In this document: positions 42,858-53,292 of the stretch, piece by piece
Layout of the letters: the number at the start of each line of letters is the position of its first letter
Position numbering within the stretch: position 1 is the first letter of the stretch
The notes under the pieces: generated by a model
What the model was told of the DNA's origin: nothing
What the model saw: only the letters and a program-made list of their open reading frames with translations
The model's database searches: none
Program-made: the position numbers and the translations under genes
Assembly: GCA_017940265.1 (NCBI GenBank)
Contig: JAGAYY010000020.1
Coordinates: 26,097-90,096, forward strand
Direction of reading: 5' to 3'
Source: Bacilli bacterium
GTDB taxonomy: Bacteria > Bacillota_I > Bacilli_A > RFN20 > CAG-826
Length of the DNA stretch: 64,000 bases

Positions 42858-44276
42858 ATGAAAAAAGTAGTTACTAATCCCTACTTACCAAATTTTGAAT
42901 ACGTCCCAGATGGTGAACCACATGTTTTTAACGGACGTGTTTATGTTTATGGTTCCCATGACCGTTTCGGTAGTAGCGGTTTCTGTCTAAATAATTACAT
43001 TACCTGGTCCGCTCCAATTGATGATTTATCTGATTGGCGTTATGAAGGTGTTATTTGGAAAAAGACAGATGACCCATTAAATAAAACAAAAACCCAATTC
43101 TATGCTCCTGACGTTTGCCAAGGTCCAGATGGTAGATATTATATCTATTATTCTCCAGCACCTGGTTTCACAAAAGGTTCTTGGGTTATTCGTTGCGCTG
43201 TTGCTGATTCTCCAGCCGGCCCATTCAAATTCCATGGTAAAGTTGATTTATCAAAATGGCAAAAGAGCTATGCTCCATTTGACCCAGCAGTCTATGTTGA
43301 AGATGGTCACGTCTATCTCTATTATGGTTCCGCTTTGTTCTATCCTGTCTTAGGCTTAAGTGCAAAGAAGATTCTCGGTGGTGCGGTTGTCGAACTTGAT
43401 CCAAAAGACATGGTGACAGTTATTACTGAACCAATTACCACAGTCCCATCCATTCAATGTGACACAAATAAAGAATATGGCATTCACGCTTTCTTCGAAG
43501 CGAGCTCAATGCGTAAATTCAATGGTAAATATTACTTCATCTATTCTTCACAAGCAGGTCACGAATTATTCTACTGCATTGGTGATACACCAAAAGGTCC
43601 ATTTAGAAAAGGTGGCACATTAGTGTCTAATGGTGATATTGGTTTACGCGGTATCGAAAATAGTAAAGACGCTTGTGACTTCACGGGTAATACACACGGT
43701 TCTATGGTGGAAGTTAATGGCCATTACTATGTCTTCGCTCATAGACAAACAAATAAATGCCAATTTTCTAGACAAGGCTTTGCCGAAGAAATCTTTATGG
43801 AAAAAGATGGTTCCTTCAAGCAAGTTGAAAGAACATCCCAAGGTTTATATGGCAAACCATTACCAGGTGAAGGTGAATACTTCGCTTCTATCTGCTGTGG
43901 CTTAAGAGCCAAGAATGGTAACAGATTCTATGGTGTCTTCAAATCTGGTCACAATAAAGAACCATTCTTAACCCAAGAAGGTAAAGATAGAGAAGAAAAT
44001 CCAAACCAATACGTTAAGAACTTCAACGATGGTTGCTCCATCACCTATAAATACTTCGACTTAAAGAAAACCAAATCATTTGGTATTAAGTTAGATGGTA
44101 AAGCCCAAGGCAAACTCATCATAAAGTATGGTGAAAAAGAAGCCGCTCAAGATATCAACGTTAACGGTGAAGCAGTGATTGAATTCCCAATTGAAAAAGG
44201 CGGCGAAAAAGATCAAGTTACATTCGTTTACGAAGGTAAAGGCACTCTCAATTTAAGAAAACTTATCCTTAAATAA
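42858..44276 (+). CDS. Intracellular glycoside hydrolase family 43 enzyme
   Basis: A 472-residue five-bladed beta-propeller enzyme of the beta-xylosidase/arabinofuranosidase family. It opens with NPYLPNFEYVPDGEPHVFNGRVYVYGSHD (Asp18 likely base), then FYAPDVCQGPDGRYYIYYS, FDPAVYVEDGHVYLYYG, and FFEASSMRKFNGKYYFIYS with the likely acid Glu. The last ~95 residues are beta-rich, possibly a small accessory domain. There is no signal peptide, so it should act on imported oligosaccharides such as xylo- or arabino-oligomers. GGAGAG precedes the ATG; isolated between two terminators. Confidence 0.92.
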   Translation: MKKVVTNPYLPNFEYVPDGEPHVFNGRVYVYGSHDRFGSSGFCLNNYITWSAPIDDLSDWRYEGVIWKKTDDPLNKTKTQFYAPDVCQGPDGRYYIYYSPAPGFTKGSWVIRCAVADSPAGPFKFHGKVDLSKWQKSYAPFDPAVYVEDGHVYLYYGSALFYPVLGLSAKKILGGAVVELDPKDMVTVITEPITTVPSIQCDTNKEYGIHAFFEASSMRKFNGKYYFIYSSQAGHELFYCIGDTPKGPFRKGGTLVSNGDIGLRGIENSKDACDFTGNTHGSMVEVNGHYYVFAHRQTNKCQFSRQGFAEEIFMEKDGSFKQVERTSQGLYGKPLPGEGEYFASICCGLRAKNGNRFYGVFKSGHNKEPFLTQEGKDREENPNQYVKNFNDGCSITYKYFDLKKTKSFGIKLDGKAQGKLIIKYGEKEAAQDINVNGEAVIEFPIEKGGEKDQVTFVYEGKGTLNLRKLILK

Positions 44277-44294
44277 TCATTATCAAAGCACAAT

Positions 44295-44326
44295 AAAAAG
44301 TTCGGTTTAAAAGCCGAACTTTTTTA
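44295..44326. terminator. Bidirectional terminator after GH43 and the toxin gene
   Basis: AAAAAGTTCGG / CCGAACTTTTT perfect stem with a T-rich 3' side, between the GH43 gene and the convergent toxin gene. Confidence 0.9.
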
Positions 44327-44335
44327 TCCATATTC

Positions 44336-44644
44336 CTAGTCGAGTAGTACACTGCAATAATCGCTTTTTGCAGATAGTATTCTCTCAACAATTATCTTGC
44401 TTCCCGCTACTTTATAGAAAGCAATGTATGATTTATAGATTGTATATCTAAACCCCGTGAATAACCCCATAAAATATAGTGGGGTCCCTGAATTAGGAAA
44501 TAACGCCTTGTTCTTTATCTTGGCCTTAATGCCTTTCAAATATTTAACCACGATGTTTTTATCTAGACACGAATTATAGATTTCTGTGCCAATTGTCTTT
44601 AAATCATCTATTGCGCTCTTCGAATAAAGAACGTTAAATCTCAT
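44336..44644 (-). CDS. Type II toxin, ParE/RelE family
   Basis: A 102-residue basic protein of the RelE/ParE fold: YSKSAIDDLKTIGTEIYN at the start, a central FPNSGTPLYFM loop ('fP--g') and FTGFRYTIYKSYIAFYKVAGSKIIVERILSAKSDY, the R-y-i-Y strand pattern of the superfamily. ParE members poison gyrase and RelE members cut mRNA; which applies is not resolved. It overlaps the antitoxin gene by 11 bases, the classical arrangement of antitoxin first. Confidence 0.88.
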   Translation of the reverse strand: MRFNVLYSKSAIDDLKTIGTEIYNSCLDKNIVVKYLKGIKAKIKNKALFPNSGTPLYFMGLFTGFRYTIYKSYIAFYKVAGSKIIVERILSAKSDYCSVLLD

Positions 44645-44900
44645 CTACCATCTTTTTAAGGAATTCATCAACTTCCTTTTCTGTGAATAACCCCTCTTTT
44701 TCGGATAATTCACCTTTATGCAATTCGCACATCAAAACAAGAAGTTTTCTCATACGCTCATATTCGTTTTCATCAGCGATATCTCTGATGATGTAACGAC
44801 CTCTACCATTAACAGTAAGGTACACCGGCGTGCCTTCTGAAACATGCTCGAGGACTGTGTTGTAGTTTCTTAAGTCGGATACTGGGAGGATTGTAGCCAT
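44634..44900 (-). CDS. Phd/YefM-type antitoxin
   Basis: An 88-residue protein. The N-terminal 50 residues follow the Phd/YefM DNA-binding fold: ILPVSDLRNYNTVLEHVSEGTPVYLTVNGRGRYIIRD, with the acidic C-terminal half (residues 55-88) binding the toxin. It should repress its own operon via the palindrome at 44920-44937. AAAGGAGGC stands before the ATG. Confidence 0.9.
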   Translation of the reverse strand: MATILPVSDLRNYNTVLEHVSEGTPVYLTVNGRGRYIIRDIADENEYERMRKLLVLMCELHKGELSEKEGLFTEKEVDEFLKKMVDEI

Positions 44901-44919
44901 ATATTTTTGCCTCCTTTCT

Positions 44920-44937
44920 TATATTAATTTTAATATA
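44920..44937 (-). promoter_or_regulatory. Palindromic operator of the toxin-antitoxin operon
   Basis: TATATTAA-TT-TTAATATA, 18 bases, placed 20-37 bases upstream of the antitoxin ATG and overlapping the AT-rich -10 region; position and symmetry fit autoregulation by a Phd/YefM dimer. Confidence 0.65.
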
Positions 44938-44963
44938 ACTAGTTCAATGTATCAATATATTAA

Positions 44964-46183
<1,220 letters not shown>

Positions 46184-46184
<1 letters not shown>

Positions 46185-47224
46185 TGAACATTAATTTATT
46201 TGATTATTATCTTCCTGAAGAATTAATCGCCCAAAGACCAAGTGAAAAAAGAGATCACTCCCGTCTTTGTGTGGTTAATAAGGATGAACATACATATACT
46301 GATAAACACTTTTATGACATCGTTGATTATTTGCATGAAGGTGATGTTTTAGTGAGGAACAACACTAAAGTTATTCCCGCTAGATTATTAGGCGTTAAAG
46401 AAGTTACTGGAGCGCACTGTGAATTATTGCTTTTAAAGCAATTAGAGGGTGATAACTGGGAATGCTTAACTAGACCTGCTAAATCTTTAAAAGTCGGCGC
46501 AAGAGTGGACTTTGGCGAAGGAAAACTCATTGCAGAATGTATTGAAGAAAGAGAAGAAGGCCTTCGCGTTTTTAAATTTATCTATGAAGGTATCTTCCTA
46601 GAAGTCTTAGATCAATTAGGTAAAATGCCTTTACCTCCATACATCGCTAAACAATTATGCTCTAACGATAGATATCAAACAGTCTACGCTAAATATGAAG
46701 GTAGTGCGGCCGCTCCAACAGCGGGTTTCCATTTTACCGAAGAAATATTTGAAAAATTAAAAGCTAAAGGCGTTGAAATCGTTGATGTTACTTTACATAT
46801 TGGCTTAGGCACATTTAAACCAGTCAAAGTGGAAGACACTAAAGACCATATCATGCATAGTGAAGTCTATGAAATAAGCGAAGAATCCGCGGCTAGATTA
46901 AACGCCGCTAAAGCAAATGGTCAACGTATTATCGCCATTGGTACAACATCTGTTAGAACCTTAGAAGCTAACTATACTAAATACGGCTGTTTTAAACCTA
47001 CAAGAGAAGCCACAAATATCTTTATTGAACCAGGCTATGAATATAAAACAATCGATGCTTTAATTACAAATTTCCATTTACCAAAATCTACATTAATCAT
47101 GCTTGTTTCTGCTTTTATGGGTAGAGAATTTACTCTTGAAGTCTATAAGCATGCAGTGGAAGAAAAATATAGATTCTTCTCGTTCGGAGATGCGATGTTC
47201 ATATATGGAAGAGACAAAGATTAA
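46184..47224 (+). CDS. queA: S-adenosylmethionine:tRNA ribosyltransferase-isomerase
   Basis: A 346-residue enzyme adding the cyclopentene moiety from SAM to preQ1-tRNA, giving epoxyqueuosine. Family marks: [66 protein letters not shown], and [12 protein letters not shown] with [15 protein letters not shown]. Its ATG shares the last A of the tgt stop, so the two are coupled; queH overlaps its end by 20 bases. Confidence 0.97.
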
Positions 47225-47831
47225 TTATCAAAAAGAGCAAGAACGGTTACTCAAAAAGCTAGTGGAAGCTGGTGAAAAGCCAACATTGCTTTTACATGTC
47301 TGCTGTGGTCCTTGTTTCACTTATCCTTTTGAATTAATTAAAGATCATTTTAAGATCACCATCATCTATAACAATTCCAATATTTACCCAGAAGAAGAAT
47401 ATCATCGTCGACTCAATGAACTTAAGGGTTATCTAAAAGCGATATCCGCGGATATTGAAATTATTGAATTTGATTATGACAATGCAACCTACAACAAAGA
47501 TTTAGAACCATACGCTAATCAACGTGAAGGTATGGATCGCTGCCGTGTTTGCTTTAGAAAGAGATTAGGCCAAGCTGTCGACCTTGCTGAAGAACGTGGC
47601 TATGACTATGTTGGCACTGTCATGAGTATCTCTAGATTTAAGAACTCACAAGATTTAAATAAAATCGGTTTTGAATTAGCAGAAGGCAAAAGAGTTAAAT
47701 GGCTACCAGCAGACTTTAAAAAGAATGGTGGTTATGAAAAATCTTTAGATATAGTCCGTAAATATGGATTATATTTTCAACATTACTGTGGCTGTAAATT
47801 CTCAATTCGCACCACAAAAGAAGAACTGTAA
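47205..47831 (+). CDS. queH: Epoxyqueuosine reductase QueH
   Basis: A 208-residue iron-sulfur enzyme reducing epoxyqueuosine to queuosine, the non-orthologous replacement of QueG. Motifs: [14 protein letters not shown], a Cys pair in [27 protein letters not shown] and YCGCKFSIR near the end; these Cys bind the metals. The start ATG at 47205 gives the usual protein length and lies 15-19 bases after GGAGA, within the end of queA. With tgt and queA it completes the late half of Q synthesis; queC/D/E are not in the window. Confidence 0.95.
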   Translation: MEETKINYQKEQERLLKKLVEAGEKPTLLLHVCCGPCFTYPFELIKDHFKITIIYNNSNIYPEEEYHRRLNELKGYLKAISADIEIIEFDYDNATYNKDLEPYANQREGMDRCRVCFRKRLGQAVDLAEERGYDYVGTVMSISRFKNSQDLNKIGFELAEGKRVKWLPADFKKNGGYEKSLDIVRKYGLYFQHYCGCKFSIRTTKEEL

Positions 47832-47891
47832 TTAATTACAATTTGCGCTTTTCTAAGTTTAATTAGATAAAAATTATGCTATTATCTAGTT

Positions 47892-47932
47892 AGACATTTT
47901 TTGTTATAAACATTCATAAAAAGACATTTTTT
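47892..47932 (+). promoter_or_regulatory. Extended -10 box between two direct repeats ahead of the c-di-GMP gene
   Basis: AGACATTTTTT occurs at 47892-47902 and again at 47922-47932, 30 bases apart (about three helix turns). Overlapping the end of the first is TG-T-TATAAA (47902-47910), an extended -10, so the second repeat lies around +5 to +15. Confidence 0.45.
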
Positions 47933-47984
47933 ATATTTTAATCAATTTTGGGAGACTTTGATTGTAGATAGAGGGGCGATGGTT

Positions 47985-49652
47985 ATGGACAAAAACAAAC
48001 GTAAAATTTTGATTGTTGAAGATGAATTTGTTAATCGCGAGATTTTGAAAAACATCTTGAAAGATGACTATGAAATTTTTGAAGCGGGAGATGGTGAAAC
48101 CGCTCTTGAACTGCTCAATAGTAAAAAGAATAGTTTGTCTTTAATCCTTTTAGATTTATTTTTGCCTAAATTATCTGGCTTAGAGATATTAAACACTATT
48201 CAATCGAATACTGAACTAAATAACATTCCTGTTATTGTTTTAACAAGCGATAAAGAACTTGAAGTCCAGTGCTTACAATATGGCGCTTCTGATTTTATTT
48301 CTAAACCATATCCAGACTCCAGTATCATCAAAGCCAGAATTAATAGAGTGGTGGAGCTATTTGAAGATAGACAAACCATTAAATCCACTGAAAGAGATGC
48401 ATTAACAAGACTTTATACCAAAGAATACTTTTATAAGTATGTTGCTGATGAAGATAAACTCAATCCAAATATCAATATGGACGCTATTGCGGTTGGAATT
48501 AGATCATTCCATGCTATTAAAGAGCGCTTTGGCTCATCTTTTAGCGACAGTCTTTTAATTCGTTTTTCTAAACGCATAAAAAAACTTATGCCGAACATAT
48601 TTGGGATGGTTTGCCATTTAGAAGCAGATACATTTATCATTTATTCAAGGCATGTCGATGATTATGAAAGCTTATTAAAAGAACTATCTATCGACATCTT
48701 TGTTGATAAAGAAAAGAAGACACCAATCAAAGTGCAAATGGGCATATATCAAAACGTTGATAAAAATATTGATATTGATGTCCGCTTTGATAGAGCGAAA
48801 ACCGCTCTTAACAAAATAAGAGATAGCGTTGTTAAAAATTACTTTATTTTCGATGATAAATTAAAAGAAAAAGAACTCTTTGAGGAAGAGCTAATAGAGT
48901 CTTTCCAAACCGCTATTGATGAGAAGCAATTTGTGGCCTTTTATCAGCCAAAATTCAATATTCAAGGTGATACTCCAAAGCTTGTCAGCGCTGAGGCTCT
49001 TGTAAGATGGAAACATCCACAAAAAGGTTTGATTTCTCCAGGTATTTTTATTCCTTTATTTGAAGAAAAAGGCCTTATTCAACAACTCGATTTATATGTC
49101 TGGAAAGAGGCTGCTTCTCAAATGAGAAAATGGCAAGAAAAATACCATAAGCATGTACCTGTTTCAGTCAATGTTTCACGTATCGATTTATTCGATCCAA
49201 CACTCGTAGAAACGCTCTTGGATATCGTTAAAGAAAACGGTTTAGAAAGTAAAGATTTATTACTTGAAATTACCGAATCAGCATGCACTTCTGATGTTAA
49301 TGCTATCATTGAAAAAACAAGCGCTTTAAGAGAGGCAGGATTCAAAATCGAAATGGATGATTTTGGTACAGGCTACTCCTCTTTAAGCATGATTAACAAG
49401 CTACCACTTGATGCTTTAAAAATTGACATGATTTTTATTCGTAACGCCTTTAGCAGTGAAAGCGATAACAAAATGATAAAGATTATTATCGATATTGCTT
49501 CATATTTAAAAGTACCAACAATTGCAGAAGGTGTTGAGAACAAAGAACAGGTTGCGGTTTTAAAAGAACTGGGCTGTGAAATTATCCAAGGTTATTACTT
49601 CTCTAAACCAGTGCCAAACGAAGAATTTGTGCCTTTTTTAATTGCTGAATAA
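47985..49652 (+). CDS. Response regulator with degenerate GGDEF and EAL phosphodiesterase domains
   Basis: A 555-residue cytoplasmic signalling protein. Receiver domain (7-125): acidic pair Glu12/Asp13, phospho-acceptor Asp57, Thr87, Lys107. GGDEF-like domain (135-290): the signature is replaced by HLEADTFII (211-219), so no cyclase activity is expected. EAL domain (300-555): SAEALVRW (Glu337), SVNVSR (Asn396), LEITES (Glu428), MDDFGTGYSS (Asp458/459), LKID (Lys479), AEGVEN (Glu515) and IQGYYFSKP (Gln535), all metal and catalytic residues kept. It should therefore break down cyclic-di-GMP under phosphorylation control. ATG 47985 is chosen for spacing to GAGGGG. An HPt protein gene follows at once. 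Confidence 0.93.
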   Translation: MDKNKRKILIVEDEFVNREILKNILKDDYEIFEAGDGETALELLNSKKNSLSLILLDLFLPKLSGLEILNTIQSNTELNNIPVIVLTSDKELEVQCLQYGASDFISKPYPDSSIIKARINRVVELFEDRQTIKSTERDALTRLYTKEYFYKYVADEDKLNPNINMDAIAVGIRSFHAIKERFGSSFSDSLLIRFSKRIKKLMPNIFGMVCHLEADTFIIYSRHVDDYESLLKELSIDIFVDKEKKTPIKVQMGIYQNVDKNIDIDVRFDRAKTALNKIRDSVVKNYFIFDDKLKEKELFEEELIESFQTAIDEKQFVAFYQPKFNIQGDTPKLVSAEALVRWKHPQKGLISPGIFIPLFEEKGLIQQLDLYVWKEAASQMRKWQEKYHKHVPVSVNVSRIDLFDPTLVETLLDIVKENGLESKDLLLEITESACTSDVNAIIEKTSALREAGFKIEMDDFGTGYSSLSMINKLPLDALKIDMIFIRNAFSSESDNKMIKIIIDIASYLKVPTIAEGVENKEQVAVLKELGCEIIQGYYFSKPVPNEEFVPFLIAE

Positions 49653-49668
49653 TAAAGGAGATATGTTT

Positions 49669-50007
49669 ATGCTAACTATTGAAAATTTAAGAAAATACGG
49701 TGCGAATGTTGATGAAGGTTTGCAACGCTGCGTCAATAATGAACAACTATATTTGACTTTAGTCAACCGTTTCCTAGATCAGAATGCTTTTCCTGATTTA
49801 AAAACGGCTATTTTAGACCGTGATTTAGAAAAAGCTTTTCATATCTCACACTCCTTAAAAGGTGTTATAGGAAACCTCTCTTTATCCCCACTTTATGACA
49901 TCATTTATCAAATGACAGAACTGCTCAGAAACCGCACAGAAATGGACTATTCAGACTACATTCAAAGGTATGAGATGTCCTATTCCTTACTCGCTGCACT
50001 AAGGTAA
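49669..50007 (+). CDS. Histidine phosphotransfer (HPt) domain protein
   Basis: A 112-residue helical protein with the HPt motif AFHISHSLKGVIGNLSLSPLYDIIYQMTELLR, phospho-acceptor His61 (H-S-L-K-G). It passes phosphate between a kinase and a receiver; here the partner is presumably the receiver of the upstream EAL protein, whose stop is only 16 bases away. AAGGAG fits the ATG at 49669 better than the in-frame ATG at 49663. No sensor kinase is present in the window. Confidence 0.85.
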   Translation: MLTIENLRKYGANVDEGLQRCVNNEQLYLTLVNRFLDQNAFPDLKTAILDRDLEKAFHISHSLKGVIGNLSLSPLYDIIYQMTELLRNRTEMDYSDYIQRYEMSYSLLAALR

Positions 50008-50045
50008 AAAAACACCTAATTTTTAACACCAAAAATTCAAAAATT

Positions 50046-50077
50046 GACCAGAAAAAATGCACTTTTTGGTCTTTTTT
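50046..50077 (+). terminator. Probable terminator after the HPt gene
   Basis: GACCA (50046-50050) pairs with TGGTC (50067-50071), with A-run/T-run pairing inside, followed by six Ts. Confidence 0.65.
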
Positions 50078-50167
50078 GTTGAAAATTTTTTGCTTTGAAA
50101 ACCATGCCACGTGTCCCTTATTTTAGTGCCTTTGCCCTTTATATATTTAAATTTATTTAATAAGTTG

Positions 50168-50196
50168 TTGACAGCGTATGCACACTCACGTATGAT
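50168..50196 (+). promoter_or_regulatory. S10 operon promoter
   Basis: TTGACA (50168-50173), 17-base spacer, TATGAT (50191-50196). The gap between genes here runs from 50008 to 50332; apart from the terminator at 50046 and this promoter and leader, the stretch 50078-50167 is only AT-rich sequence. Confidence 0.85.
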
Positions 50197-50202
50197 ATTA
50201 AA

Positions 50203-50332
50203 CGTTGACGGCTCGCGTTGACGTGCGAGGTTGCTGATACACCCACAGGCGTTGTCATGAAGGTGTATTCAGGTAATTCGCACTGAGAGAGTTAAAGTCA
50301 AAGCCTGATAGTGATAGGAGGAAAAACAATTC
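50203..50332 (+). promoter_or_regulatory. Structured 130-base leader of the S10 operon
   Basis: From the expected transcript start the leader holds a direct repeat CGTTGACG (50203-50210, 50216-50223), a hairpin CTCGC/GCGAG (50212-50229), a larger hairpin ATACACC/GGTGTAT (50237-50268), and AGGAGG at 50316-50321. It is GC-richer than its surroundings. A ribosomal-protein autoregulatory leader is plausible but I recognise no described class. Confidence 0.5.
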
Positions 50333-50644
50333 ATGGCAAAAGCAACCACAATTAGGGTTCGTCTTAAAGCGTATGATCATGTCAACTTAGACTTAAGTGC
50401 TGAAAAGATCATCGCCGCAGCGAAAAACACAGGTGCCACAGTTGTTGGCCCAATTCCGCTCCCAACGGAAAAGCAAGTGTTCACCATTCTAAGAGCGGTT
50501 CACAAGGACAAAGATTCTCGTGAACAATTCGAAATCAGAACACACAAAAGAATCATCGATATTAAGAACTACCGCAAAGAAACTCTTGATTCCTTAAAGA
50601 ATCTCGACTTACCAGCCGGTGTTGATATCGAAATCAAATTATAG
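50333..50644 (+). CDS. rpsJ: 30S ribosomal protein S10
   Basis: A 103-residue protein of normal length, first gene of the S10 operon. Core segments [38 protein letters not shown] and [10 protein letters not shown] are diagnostic. AGGAGG precedes the ATG. S10 (NusE) also takes part in antitermination. Confidence 0.98.
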   Translation: MAKATTIRVRLKAYDHVNLDLSAEKIIAAAKNTGATVVGPIPLPTEKQVFTILRAVHKDKDSREQFEIRTHKRIIDIKNYRKETLDSLKNLDLPAGVDIEIKL

Positions 50645-50657
50645 GAGGTAAGAGTCA

Positions 50658-51398
50658 ATGAAAGCTATTGTCGGTAGAAAAATGGGCATGACTGAAGTCT
50701 TCACTGAAGATGGCCAAATCTACGCTGTGACAGTCGTTGAAGTCTTACCAAACGTTGTCACACAAGTCAAAACTGTTGAAAAAGACGGTTATGCCGCTGT
50801 GCAAGTTGGTTATGAAGAATTAAAAGAATCCAGAGCCAACAAATGCGAAAAGGGAATCGCAAAGAAAGCCAATACAGTCCCACACCAAGTCCTTAAAGAA
50901 TTAAAGGGCGATGAAATGACAGGCTACCAACTCGGTGATGTTATTAAAGCTGACATCTTCAAAGCTGGTGAAGTCGTCGATGTCATTGGCACAAGTAAGG
51001 GTCACGGTTATTCCGGTGTTATCAAACGTTGGAATCAAACCATTGGTCCAAAAGGTCACGGTTCAGGTTACCACAGAGGTCAAGGTACCTTTGCTAACAA
51101 CGGTCGTTACAACCACGGCGTTATGCCAGGTAAACACATGTCCGGTCATTACGGTAACGAATCTGCAACAGTCCTCAATCAAATGATCGTCGCTGTTGAT
51201 GCAGAAAAGAACTACATCTTAGTTAAAGGTGGTCTTCCAGGTGCACGTAAGTCAATCGTTGTCATTCGTAGCGCTATCAAAGATGTCAAACATCCAGAAG
51301 TTATCAAACCACTAATCGATCGCACTCCAGTTGCTGCTGAAACTCCAGCTCAAGAAGCTCCAGTCGAAGAAACACCAGCTACTGAAGCCGCAGAATAA
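50658..51398 (+). CDS. rplC: 50S ribosomal protein L3 with acidic C-terminal tail
   Basis: A 246-residue protein binding 23S rRNA near the peptidyl-transferase centre. Core blocks: IVGRKMGMTEVF, GHGYSGVIKRW, GPKGHGSGYHRGQG, GVMPGKHMSGHYG and NYILVKGGLPGARKS. About 25 extra residues at the C-terminus (TPVAAETPAQEAPVEETP...) are Ala/Pro/Glu-rich and outside the family core. GGAGG lies ahead of the ATG. Confidence 0.97.
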   Translation: MKAIVGRKMGMTEVFTEDGQIYAVTVVEVLPNVVTQVKTVEKDGYAAVQVGYEELKESRANKCEKGIAKKANTVPHQVLKELKGDEMTGYQLGDVIKADIFKAGEVVDVIGTSKGHGYSGVIKRWNQTIGPKGHGSGYHRGQGTFANNGRYNHGVMPGKHMSGHYGNESATVLNQMIVAVDAEKNYILVKGGLPGARKSIVVIRSAIKDVKHPEVIKPLIDRTPVAAETPAQEAPVEETPATEAAE

Positions 51399-51421
51399 GA
51401 ACGGAAAGGAGAACAGTAATT

Positions 51422-52060
51422 ATGGCAGAAAAGAAATCCGTCAGTGTTAAAGTCCTTAACATGGCTGGCGAAGAAGTCTCCAAGATGAACCTCGATGCTG
51501 AAATCTTCGGTATTGAACCACATCAACAAGCAATGTTCGACGCCGTTCAAGTAGAACAAGCTAATCAAAGACAAGCAACCGCTAAAACTAAAGTCAGACA
51601 TGAAGTTAGTGGTGGTGGTAAAAAGCCATGGCGCCAAAAAGGCACAGGCCGTGCTCGTGCTGGTAGCAGCCGCTCCCCAGTCTGGGTCGGTGGCGGAACA
51701 GTCTTCGGACCAGTTGGAAATCAAAACTTCAAGATTTCCCAAAACAGAAAAGAACATAAACTTGCGCTCAAGTCCGCGTTAAGTTTAAAAACAAAAGATG
51801 GACTCTTAGTCATCGATGAAATCAGATTTGATGAAAAGAAAACCAAAAACTTCGTTAACTTCTTAGACGCTATCAAAGTTGGTGGTAAAGCTCTCGTCGT
51901 CGTCGATGAAATCACAGAAGAAATCTTCGCTAGCTCCCGCAACGTTGGATTCGCCAAAGTTGTGACAAGCGACAACATCAGTGTTCTCGACTTATTAAAT
52001 GTCGATAACCTCGTGATGAGCAAAGCTAGCATTAAAACAGTTGAGGAGGCGTTAAAGTAA
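51422..52060 (+). CDS. rplD: 50S ribosomal protein L4
   Basis: A 212-residue protein of near-normal length. The central RNA-binding loop [30 protein letters not shown] is fully conserved, flanked by helical domains. In gammaproteobacteria L4 represses its own operon; nothing in this leader resembles that enterobacterial target. SD AAAGGAG precedes it. Confidence 0.97.
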   Translation: MAEKKSVSVKVLNMAGEEVSKMNLDAEIFGIEPHQQAMFDAVQVEQANQRQATAKTKVRHEVSGGGKKPWRQKGTGRARAGSSRSPVWVGGGTVFGPVGNQNFKISQNRKEHKLALKSALSLKTKDGLLVIDEIRFDEKKTKNFVNFLDAIKVGGKALVVVDEITEEIFASSRNVGFAKVVTSDNISVLDLLNVDNLVMSKASIKTVEEALK

Positions 52061-52061
52061 T

Positions 52062-52400
52062 ATGGCAGCCAAGAAGAAAACCGAAGCAGCAGCACGCTTC
52101 CCAAAAGCGACTGAAAAAGACTTCACAGTTATCGTTAAACCATTAATCACTGAAAAAACAATGGCCTTAATGCAAAGCGAAAACAAGGTCACAGTCAAAG
52201 TGCTCGAAAGCGCTAACAAGACAGAAATCAAATTAGCGTTCGAAAGAATTTTCCAAGTCAAAGTTACAGACGTGAAAGTTCTTAACCAAAGAGCCAAGGA
52301 CACAACCAGAGGCACCAGATATGCTGGCCGTATCTCTGGATTCAAGAAAGCGGTTGTTACCGTCGCTGAAGGCGAAGCAATCGACTTATTCAAAGAATAA
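52062..52400 (+). CDS. rplW: 50S ribosomal protein L23
   Basis: A 112-residue protein at the peptide exit tunnel, docking site for trigger factor and SRP. VIVKPLITEKTMALM and NKVTVKVLESANKTEIKLAFERIFQVKV are typical. An extra ~18 basic residues precede the core. It starts one base after the rplD stop, with GAGGAGG inside rplD. Confidence 0.96.
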   Translation: MAAKKKTEAAARFPKATEKDFTVIVKPLITEKTMALMQSENKVTVKVLESANKTEIKLAFERIFQVKVTDVKVLNQRAKDTTRGTRYAGRISGFKKAVVTVAEGEAIDLFKE

Positions 52401-52437
52401 GGCAGTTCACTTATTCAAACTATAGGAGGACAAAGTA

Positions 52438-53271
52438 ATGTCAATTAGAACTTACAAGCCTACGTCTCCAAGCCGTAGAGCTATGACAAATTCGACATTC
52501 GGTGAAATCACTACATCCACTCCTGAGAAGAGCTTATTAGTCAGTTTATCCAAATCTGGTGGTAGAAATAATCAAGGTAAAATTACCTGCCGCCACATTG
52601 GTGGAGGTCACAAACGCAAATATCGTGTTATTGACTTCAAACGTAATAAAGATGGCATCCCAGCAGTAGTGAAGACAATCGAATACGATCCAAACAGAAA
52701 CGCAAGAATCTGCTTACTCAGCTACGCTGATGGCGAGAAGAGATACATTCTCGCACCAAAAGATATCAAACTCGGTTACAAGATTATGTCTGGTGAAGAA
52801 GTTGATATCATGCCTGGTAATGCCTGCTTACTTAAAAACATTCCAGAAGGTACATTAGTTCACAACATCGAATTAGTTCCTGGTAGAGGTGGCCAATTAT
52901 GTAGAGCCGCTGGTGCTTACGCTCAAGTGTTGGGTGCTGAAGGTAAATATGTTACCCTCCGCTTAATGAGTGGCGAAGTTCGTAAGATCTTAGGAACATG
53001 CCGTGCGACAATCGGTACAGTCGGTAATGAAGACTGGAACCTTGTCAATCTCGGTAAAGCCGGTAAAACAAGATGGGCTGGCATCAGACCTACCGTCCGT
53101 GGTAGTGTCATGAACCCAAACGATCACCCACATGGTGGTGGTGAAGGTAAGTGTCCTGTTGGTCGTGATGCACCAAGAACCCCATGGGGCAAACGTGCAT
53201 TAGGCGTCAAGACAAGAAACAACAAGAAAGCCAGCGGCAAATTAATCGTTCGCCGTAGAAATGGCAAGTAA
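52438..53271 (+). CDS. rplB: 50S ribosomal protein L2
   Basis: A 277-residue protein of normal length, essential for subunit joining and peptidyl transfer. [14 protein letters not shown] start, [22 protein letters not shown], and the C-terminal [22 protein letters not shown] (with the conserved His) are complete. AGGAGG precedes the ATG. Confidence 0.99.
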   Translation: MSIRTYKPTSPSRRAMTNSTFGEITTSTPEKSLLVSLSKSGGRNNQGKITCRHIGGGHKRKYRVIDFKRNKDGIPAVVKTIEYDPNRNARICLLSYADGEKRYILAPKDIKLGYKIMSGEEVDIMPGNACLLKNIPEGTLVHNIELVPGRGGQLCRAAGAYAQVLGAEGKYVTLRLMSGEVRKILGTCRATIGTVGNEDWNLVNLGKAGKTRWAGIRPTVRGSVMNPNDHPHGGGEGKCPVGRDAPRTPWGKRALGVKTRNNKKASGKLIVRRRNGK

Positions 53272-53292
53272 TCGCGAAAGGAGATAGAAAAC

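Noticed and set aside
47103..47204. Longer QueH starting inside queA
   Set aside because: The upstream part is the shifted reading of queA; the family begins about 25 residues before HVCCGPC, which matches the ATG at 47205.
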